Shown here: piece by piece, positions 60,069 to 64,000 of the stretch
Position numbering within the stretch: position 1 is the stretch's first letter
Layout: each line of letters begins with the position of its first letter
Origin: Saposhnikovia divaricata
Taxonomy: Eukaryota; Streptophyta; Magnoliopsida; Apiales; Apiaceae
Length of the DNA: 64,000 bases
Assembly (NCBI GenBank): GCA_036435485.1
Contig: CM071596.1
Span: 15,900,001 to 15,964,000, forward strand
Reading direction: 5' to 3'
The notes under the pieces: model-generated
What the model saw: the letters and a program-made list of their open reading frames with translations, nothing else
Databases searched by the model: none
Told to the model about the DNA's origin: nothing
Program-made: the position numbers and the translations under genes

Positions 60069-60517
60069 TGTTAGTCACAGAGGCATGCCTGAATACATCT
60101 AATAACAAGCCTAAGTATGTGTAATGCTATGCATTACCTACATGACCTCTTAACTGAGGGAACCTCTAGTTGTAGAGTTTCTATTTATTCTGTACTTGTA
60201 ATAGGCATCAAATCCTAGTTGTGTAACTGTACTTATAAAGTCAAGAATAATGCTTGAAAGAAGTTCCAAGGTTCATGCCTCAAGCAAGGAGATAAAGACT
60301 GCCAAATAATCACAGTTGGGATTTGAAGAAATGAAGAATTTGCCTAAGTACCAATTCGAGAAGTACATTTGTCTATTCGAGAAGTCTAGCATTCGAGAAG
60401 TCAGAGATTCGATATCTCAGAAGACACTATTCGATATCTCTGAATACACTGTTCGATATCTCATTCGATATCTCAGAGATTCGATATGTCTATTACTCTA
60501 TTCGAGAACTCATGGAG
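60069..60517 (+). repeat. Element D 3' LTR, truncated
   Basis: Matches the first 449 bp of the 5' LTR with about six differences, then ends at CTCATGGAG; the remaining 840 bp and the right target duplication are missing. The new neighbour begins CCTTGTGATCC. Confidence 0.9.
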
Positions 60518-61578
60518 CCTTGTGATCCCTGTCTGAAATTTGGGTGGTATTTGCTTTGTGCTTTGCCCCTGTTTGTGTAAGATCATCTCCCATATCAGTA
60601 AATAAGTTATTTTGGATATTATGTGTAAGTATCAGAGTATGACATATTTTATCGGTTATGCTTTTCTTTATGTTGATGTGATAATTATGCCTCAGTGATA
60701 TGATTATTTGTTATAATAAGTTTATTTTGTTTTGAGAGCATTTATTTTTATATTGAGTTGAGTCTCCATTTTATATTGTCTCATTTGCTATGTCTCATTG
60801 TTCTTTATTCGGATATTCAATTTTGTTCGTAAACTCATCGTCTTTAACTTTGTTCAGTTATATTGTCTTCGTATGTAGTTTTCTTCCAGCTTTTATTCAT
60901 TATTTTGATATCCGTATATGAGTCTTTCGCTCGCTGTTGGTTCTTTGTTTTTCTTATTCCTCCCGGCAGGTGATCTTATTTAGGTGGCTACCTTTGGGAA
61001 GAGTGCGAGTTGCGATATTTGGAGATTTTAGGTGTATTTTTAATTTTTGAATTGTAAGATATTGGATTTTGAGAAGTTGTATCGTTTTATACGATTTTTA
61101 CTGGATTTTAAAATTAAGTGTATTTGTTGGGATGTTAAACTAGTGATCTGTAAAAGGAAAAATTTAGGTCTGAAACATAAAGCATAATAAAATGAATAAG
61201 AACACAGCAGATGAAAGATTATACAGCATATAGTTCAACATGAGACATTGCTTTCACTTATTAGTGTGAGTTTGTTTACATTATTTAGTTCGATGTGTAT
61301 TATCTTGTTTCACTTACTAATATATGTTTGTTTATTTATTTGTAGGATACCAACAATGGAAATTTCAACTTCTTATTTAGTTGGCATTTTGGTCTGAGAC
61401 TTCTAGCTATTATTTTTAGGTTATTATGACTTTTTAGGCTATTCATTGATATTGATTATGAATTTCTTATAATATATGACTTTTTTTAGTTAATTTATTG
61501 TCTTTATTACCTAAATTGCATATTACAATTTTATTAGTATGGTATTTGGATTGGTATCTAGTTTGTAATTGGCACATG
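60518..61578. other. T-rich sequence with a possible exon at its left edge
   Basis: At 60518-60585 the plus strand reads CDPCLKFGWYLLCALPLF in one frame. It is followed by GTAAGAT, a good plant splice donor, at about 60577. This could be the truncated end of a membrane-protein exon, but I do not recognise it. The rest is T-rich like plant introns and has no open frame worth calling. Confidence 0.35.
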
Positions 61579-61895
61579 TATTCCCCCCGTCCCTCGTGGT
61601 TGTTTACGTTGGGTTTTTTCACGGAGACCAATGGTTATGATTAAAATAAGTGTTGTAGTGGGTGTAATAGTAATTTTATTATTAAAATAAGTGAAGTAGT
61701 GGGTGTAATAGTGATTTTATTGTTAAAATAAGTGAAGTAGTGGGTGTAATAGGGTAAAGTGTTGAAAAAGTGGAGTGAAGTAGTGGATGTAATAATCTAT
61801 TTTATTGTTAAAAGTTACTATTTATAGTATGTAAAGAAATGAGAGGGACGTCCCAAAATAGAAACCGTAAATAAATGAGAGGGACGGAGGGAGTA
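61579..61895. mobile_element. Stowaway (Tc1/mariner-type) MITE
   Basis: Ends TTCCCCCCGTCCCTC and GAGGGACGGAGGGAG are inverted repeats of the classic CTCCCTCCGTCCC Stowaway kind, flanked by TA on both sides (61579-61580 and 61894-61895). The interior holds about three copies of a 40-45 bp unit with AAAATAAGTGAAGTAGTGGG and TGTAATAGTGATTTTATT. No transposase. Confidence 0.88.
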
Positions 61896-61959
61896 TATGT
61901 TATCTTGATGTGACAAATAATTGTTACTACTGTAACCTAACAAATGAACAAAATGGTCA

Positions 61960-62394
61960 ATTATATGTGACCAATTCCGCTGAACTTACTTGACAAAAGT
62001 AAATTATATAAAATTAAATTTTATTAAAAAATTAAATATATTTCATTAGTCCCGTCACATTTAATAACCACCTCGGTCATATATATAAATCGAGCGGGAA
62101 TTTCTTAAAACAATGGCGGGAAATTCAATTTTTGGCGAAATTTTGAAGGTTCTTAGCAAAAATTATTTGTGACAGATAATTCCGTCACTTTTATAAAATG
62201 CTTAATGTGACGAATAAGTCGGTCAAATTTAATAATTAAATGTGACAGATTTATTAAATGTGATGACAAGAATTGTGACGGGTAGTTATCGGTCACATTT
62301 AAATTAAATGTGACGGAAAATTTATTAAAAGTGACTGATCCTTGATTTATGTGACGGATTTTTTCCGTCACAATTAACCTTCATCCTTGTAGTG
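61960..62394. mobile_element. One end of a CACTA (En/Spm) element
   Basis: The right edge CCTTGTAGTG (reverse complement CACTACAAGG) at 62385-62394 is the CACTA terminus. Inward of it, TGTGACGGA / TCCGTCACA and shorter GTGAC motifs recur more than ten times in both orientations over about 400 bp. That is the subterminal repeat pattern that CACTA transposases bind. The partner end is not visible in the window. Confidence 0.75.
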
Positions 62395-62584
62395 GATGGT
62401 GGCAATTATTGCAAGAGCTCACCTTTCACAACTAAAGATTGTTCATTATTTTGGAATTTCATAGCTAGTATCCGGCATGTAGATAGCTGGGGTGTTGTTC
62501 CTCCAACCTCAGTTTATGTTTCCGAACAGTGGGCTAGCAATGATTTTTATGTGATATGGTCAATTATAATGCTGCTGCTTTCAG

Positions 62585-62650
62585 GTTGTTGGTGCAGTAT
62601 GGATCGCTTGGGATGTCTTTGATTTCGTTTTTAGCTTCAAGAATTTTTAA
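62585..62650 (+). CDS. Possible terminal exon of an unrecognised host gene
   Basis: After an acceptor-like run (GCTGCTGCTTTCAG, ending 62584), 22 codons read VVGAVWIAWDVFDFVFSFKNF and stop at 62648-62650. The peptide is hydrophobic and could be the last part of a membrane segment. The following AT-rich stretch would serve as 3' UTR. An alternative phase also stays open for a while, and no upstream exon can be tied to it with confidence. Confidence 0.25.
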   Translation, partial: VVGAVWIAWDVFDFVFSFKNF

Positions 62651-63390
62651 TTTCTGTGTGTTAAACGATCATAAACAAATCAACTAATTGTTTTTAGTTT
62701 GTATTTATTTTCCAACCTGGTTGTATTGGCAGTTGGGGATTTGTCCTGGCTATGTTATATTCTATTTAATGAAAATTGCTATTTTTTTGTCAAAAAAATA
62801 CGTTTAGAAGATCTTTTGCATCCCTTGATTTCTCTATCGTTAAAATTATTCTTTGGTTCATGTGTGCACTTAAGAGCATCTCCAAGAGTCTCTTAAATCA
62901 TTCTTAAATATATTATAAAATAATAACTCTTATTGATTTAATGTGGATTCATCTCCAACAATGCTTATTATATTCACTCCTTATATCATTTTATATTATT
63001 AAAAATAAGCTACATTCATAAATGTATTTATATCATTTAATACTGTTAAAAATAAGTTACATTTATAAAAGTATAGAAGGAAGTTGATAGAGAGAGAATG
63101 CTGTCTTATAAATTTAGGGTTAATGGGCTATTTCATAACTGAACTCGTGCTCAACTTGCAGTTGGGTAATCGTACTAAAAAACCTTGCAGTCAACTCATT
63201 AAAGCAATTAAAACTTGCAATTGGCCAACCGCCGTCAAATCCAGTTAACGTCCGTGACAGAATGCTTATGTGGCGTGCTGATGTGTAAAAATTATACACG
63301 TTGTCTGCTGAGGTGGTTTGGTTCATTAAAAACAAGAATTTTACTTAAATAAGGAAATATTTTTGGAGTAAATATAAATAGTTTTTTTTA
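62651..63390. other. AT-rich sequence with MITE-like scraps
   Basis: GAGCATCTCCAAGAGTC at about 62874 resembles the end of a common class of plant MITE, without a visible partner. About 63115-63300 contains phrases (CAGTTAACGTCCGTGACAG, GCTTATGTGGCGTGCTGATG) reminiscent of the Mutator-type MITE at 46340, but inverted ends and target duplications were not found. No gene supported. Confidence 0.4.
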
Positions 63391-63503
63391 TTACTTTTTC
63401 TCTCTCTCTTTCCTCACAATCTCTGTTATCTCTTCCCTGTAAAATCTATGTTCTTTCTTAATCTCCACCGACGGTAACCACCTCTACCGCCCTCCACCTT
63501 CTC

Positions 63504-63540
<37 letters not shown>

Positions 63541-63735
63541 TCTCTCTTTCTCCTGCCTCCCTCGATCTCTCTCAATCTCTCCACCCTCGTCTCTTTCTCT
63601 CTTTCTCTCTCTCAGCCCTCGTCTCCCTCTCTCAAACCCCATCCCTGTCTCTCTCAATCTCTCCGTCCTTATTTTTCCTCCGCCCGTATCTCTCCCTCTC
63701 GCCGCCTCCATCTCTCCCCGACTCCCTCATCTCTC
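63391..63735. repeat. (TC)n-rich pyrimidine tract
   Basis: The plus strand is almost purely C/T: a clean TCTC run near 63505-63535 followed by interrupted TCTC, CCTC and TTTC units for over 200 bp. The minus-strand frame across it encodes only Arg/Glu/Gly repeats and is not a gene. Such tracts occur in plant 5' UTRs and promoters, so a gene could start to the right. Confidence 0.85.
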
Positions 63736-64000
63736 TTAATTTTTAAACAACCGACTTAGAAATTCAATCACAAACAAATATTCAATAAAACAAATTACAC
63801 TAAATCAGCCATAGCCTCGTAACTACGCAAGAATCATGATTTTAACCTCATAACAAACCAACTATCACCAAATGAATTCATTCGAATTAAACCGAAACTC
63901 AACCAAACAGAAAAAAACTCGAAAATTAGTTTATACTCGAGGTTGGAGTGCGGGAATTGGTTGGAGTATATTCAAAATAATGTTCCATGAATCTCTTAAC
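63736..64000. other. unclassified AT-rich end of window
   Basis: No coding sequence or repeat recognised. Confidence 0.4.

Larger units (their letters stand above)
47250..60517 (+). mobile_element. Element D: SIRE/Maximus-like Ty1/Copia retrotransposon, 3' LTR truncated
   Basis: 5' LTR 47250-48536, primer site, gag, pol in Copia order (protease, integrase, RT, RNase H), a very long third frame (55157-59909), polypurine tract, and the first 449 bp of the 3' LTR. At 60517 the LTR stops abruptly at CTCATGGAG. The long gag with a coiled-coil tail and the extra frame after pol are typical of the SIRE/Maximus lineage. In the shared 449 bp I count about six differences between LTRs, so the insertion is not old. 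Several in-frame stops and two or more indels make it defective. Confidence 0.9.

Noticed and set aside
63484..63711. Arg/Glu/Gly-rich minus-strand frame
   Set aside because: Pure consequence of the pyrimidine-rich (TC)n tract.

Overview
The window is nuclear DNA of a flowering plant, most likely a eudicot. The evidence is a spliced plant ribonucleoside-hydrolase gene with GT-AG introns, AT-rich non-coding DNA, and plant lineages of LTR retrotransposons (Copia, Athila-like Gypsy, chromodomain Gypsy, SIRE/Maximus-like Copia). Plant MITEs, Helitron ends, SINE fragments and a CACTA end are also present. The species cannot be named from sequence alone. Nothing bacterial, organellar or CRISPR-like was seen.

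Layout. (1) 1-9613: one intact host gene on the minus strand, a URH2-type nucleoside hydrolase in nine exons (1395-8051, 320 codons plus stop), with AT-rich flanks. (2) 9614-17510: a Copia deletion derivative ('A') with a 5-bp target duplication; its 5' LTR carries an internal duplication that has captured a piece of gag. (3) 17750-19087: a non-autonomous Helitron. (4) 19182-31860: an Athila-like Gypsy element ('B') whose 3' LTR was hit by element C. (5) 29199-43467: a chromodomain Gypsy element ('C') with LTRs of about 4.0 kb, split by an inversion of about 11.9 kb. (6) 43468-46802: MITEs and SINE pieces. (7) 47250-60517: a SIRE/Maximus-like Copia element ('D') with gag, pol and a very large third reading frame, and a truncated 3' LTR. 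(8) 60518-64000: a Stowaway MITE, one CACTA end, a possible terminal exon of a host gene and a pyrimidine-rich tract.

The most informative structure is the B/C complex. B sits between GCACT target duplications, and C sits in the 3' LTR of B between ATTTG duplications. A later inversion has one break inside the 5' LTR of C and the other inside a Tourist-like MITE downstream of B. Flipping about 31603-43467 restores all three elements and both target duplications. The result also places a 2.4-kb inverted repeat (29199-31602 against about 33472-35874) around a 1.9-kb loop.

No element looks autonomous now. Premature stops in B, C and D are TAG or TAA where the family normally has CAG or CAA, a pattern expected from deamination of methylated cytosine. 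The parts most worth a second look are the inversion, the third reading frame of D (55157-59909), the extra leader reading frame of C (about 40938-41690), the gag fragment inside the LTR of A, and the arrays of TTCGAGAA palindromes in D.
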